6,428 nt of DNA from VAZQ01 sp050179645. Lineage in GTDB: Bacteria; Pseudomonadota; Alphaproteobacteria; Rhizobiales; Xanthobacteraceae. The notes below the pieces were generated by a model. The model made no database searches. It worked only from the letters and a program-made list of their open reading frames with translations, and was not told where the DNA came from. How positions within the stretch are numbered: position 1 is the stretch's first letter; the number at the start of each line of letters is the position of its first letter. Positions 5,877-6,428 of this stretch are shown in pieces. The position numbers and the translations under genes are program-made. Where the stretch lies: assembly GCA_050179645.1 (NCBI GenBank), contig JBFXEX010000217.1:1-6428 (forward strand), written 5' to 3'.

Positions 5877-6428
5877 ATGGCGGTTGCCGGCGAGAGCCTG
5901 GAAAAGCTGGAAGACATGATCGTGCGCCAGGCCGAAGCGACCGGCACGCAGGTTGCCGCCGCCCGCAGCGCGATCGGCAACGTCATTTTCGGCCAGGAGA
6001 AGGTGGTCGAACACGCGCTTGTGACCATTCTGTGCGGCGGCCACGCGCTGCTGGTCGGCCTGCCGGGTCTCGCCAAGACCAAGCTGGTCGAAACCATGGG
6101 CATCGTGCTCGGACTTGACGCCAAGCGCATCCAGTTCACGCCCGACCTGATGCCGTCCGACATCGTCGGCAGCGAGGTGCTGGAGGAAGGCGTCGGCGGC
6201 AAGCGCAATTTCCGCTTCATTCCGGGACCGATCTTCGCCCAGTTGCTGATGGCGGACGAGATCAACCGCGCCAGCCCGCGCACCCAGTCGGCGCTGCTGC
6301 AGGCGATGCAGGAGTTGCACGTCACCGTTGCAGGCAACCGCCACGACGTGCCGCGGCCGTTCCACGTGCTCGCGACCCAGAACCCGATCGAGCAGGAAGG
6401 CACTTACCCGCTGCCTGAAGCCCAGCTC
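5877..6428 (+). CDS. MoxR family AAA+ ATPase (3' end beyond window)
   Basis: The first 184 residues of a MoxR-type AAA+ ATPase are present, out of about 330 expected, and the frame is still open at the right edge. MoxR proteins are ATP-driven chaperone-like factors that help assemble or activate partner complexes, often together with von Willebrand factor A proteins. A helical N-terminus (1-35) leads into FGQEKVVEHALV (38-49). Walker A is GLPGLAKTK (61-69). TPDLMPSDIVGSEVL (88-102) and FIPGPIFAQLLMADEINRA (114-132) follow; the latter contains Walker B with D127 and E128. SPRTQSALLQAMQE (133-146) precedes the sensor 1 segment LATQNPIEQEGTYPLPEAQ (165-183). The ATG at 5877 has an excellent AAGGAG site. 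In Rhizobiales the next genes are usually DUF58 and membrane proteins; none is visible here. The physiological target is unknown. Confidence 0.95.
   Translation, partial: MAVAGESLEKLEDMIVRQAEATGTQVAAARSAIGNVIFGQEKVVEHALVTILCGGHALLVGLPGLAKTKLVETMGIVLGLDAKRIQFTPDLMPSDIVGSEVLEEGVGGKRNFRFIPGPIFAQLLMADEINRASPRTQSALLQAMQELHVTVAGNRHDVPRPFHVLATQNPIEQEGTYPLPEAQL

Noticed and set aside
5813..6403. A 196-residue minus-strand open frame opposite moxR
   Set aside because: It is Ser/Arg/Pro-rich with no domain and fully antisense to clear MoxR motifs with a strong start.

Overview
The window is GC-rich, about 64% by eye. It looks like chromosomal DNA of an alphaproteobacterium, most likely Bradyrhizobiaceae/Nitrobacteraceae (Bradyrhizobium, Rhodopseudomonas, Afipia or a relative). 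Three things point there: the protein sequences, the cluster DUF1285 - Nudix CoA pyrophosphatase - DUF6111 - CCA-adding enzyme beside a divergent moxR, and GC-rich palindromic intergenic repeats of the kind I associate with those genomes. The assignment comes from reading and memory, not from a search.

Layout from left to right. Positions 1-213 hold a head-to-head pair of GC-rich palindromic repeats and no gene. Positions 214-1455 (-) encode a class II CCA tRNA nucleotidyltransferase. It overlaps by four bases (GTGA) with a small two-helix membrane protein of the DUF6111 type at 1452-1718 (-). Positions 1719-2010 contain more copies of the same repeat family. Positions 2011-2673 (-) encode a Nudix hydrolase of the CoA pyrophosphatase group, which overlaps by one base with a DUF1285 protein at 2673-3269 (-). 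A 75-bp, almost perfect palindrome bounded by CTAG (3287-3361) separates DUF1285 from kup, a 680-residue potassium transporter at 3390-5432 (-). Positions 5433-5876 form a divergent intergenic region with small palindromes and a sigma-54-like promoter match. A MoxR-type AAA+ ATPase starts at 5877 (+) with a strong ribosome binding site and runs off the right edge.

How the genes relate. The minus-strand genes from DUF1285 to CCA form two tightly coupled pairs separated by repeats. They may be one housekeeping transcription unit: CoA/nucleotide housecleaning, tRNA 3'-end maturation and two proteins of unknown role. Kup is an independent low-affinity K+ uptake protein lying upstream on the same strand. 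The palindrome between them probably marks a boundary, or the site of a past insertion. MoxR begins a separate, divergent unit that in related organisms usually continues with DUF58 and membrane/von Willebrand-type proteins, but none of that is visible here.

I see no clearly novel system. The most interesting items are non-coding: the CTAG-bounded palindrome, the paired GC-rich repeats and the sigma-54-like motif in front of moxR.
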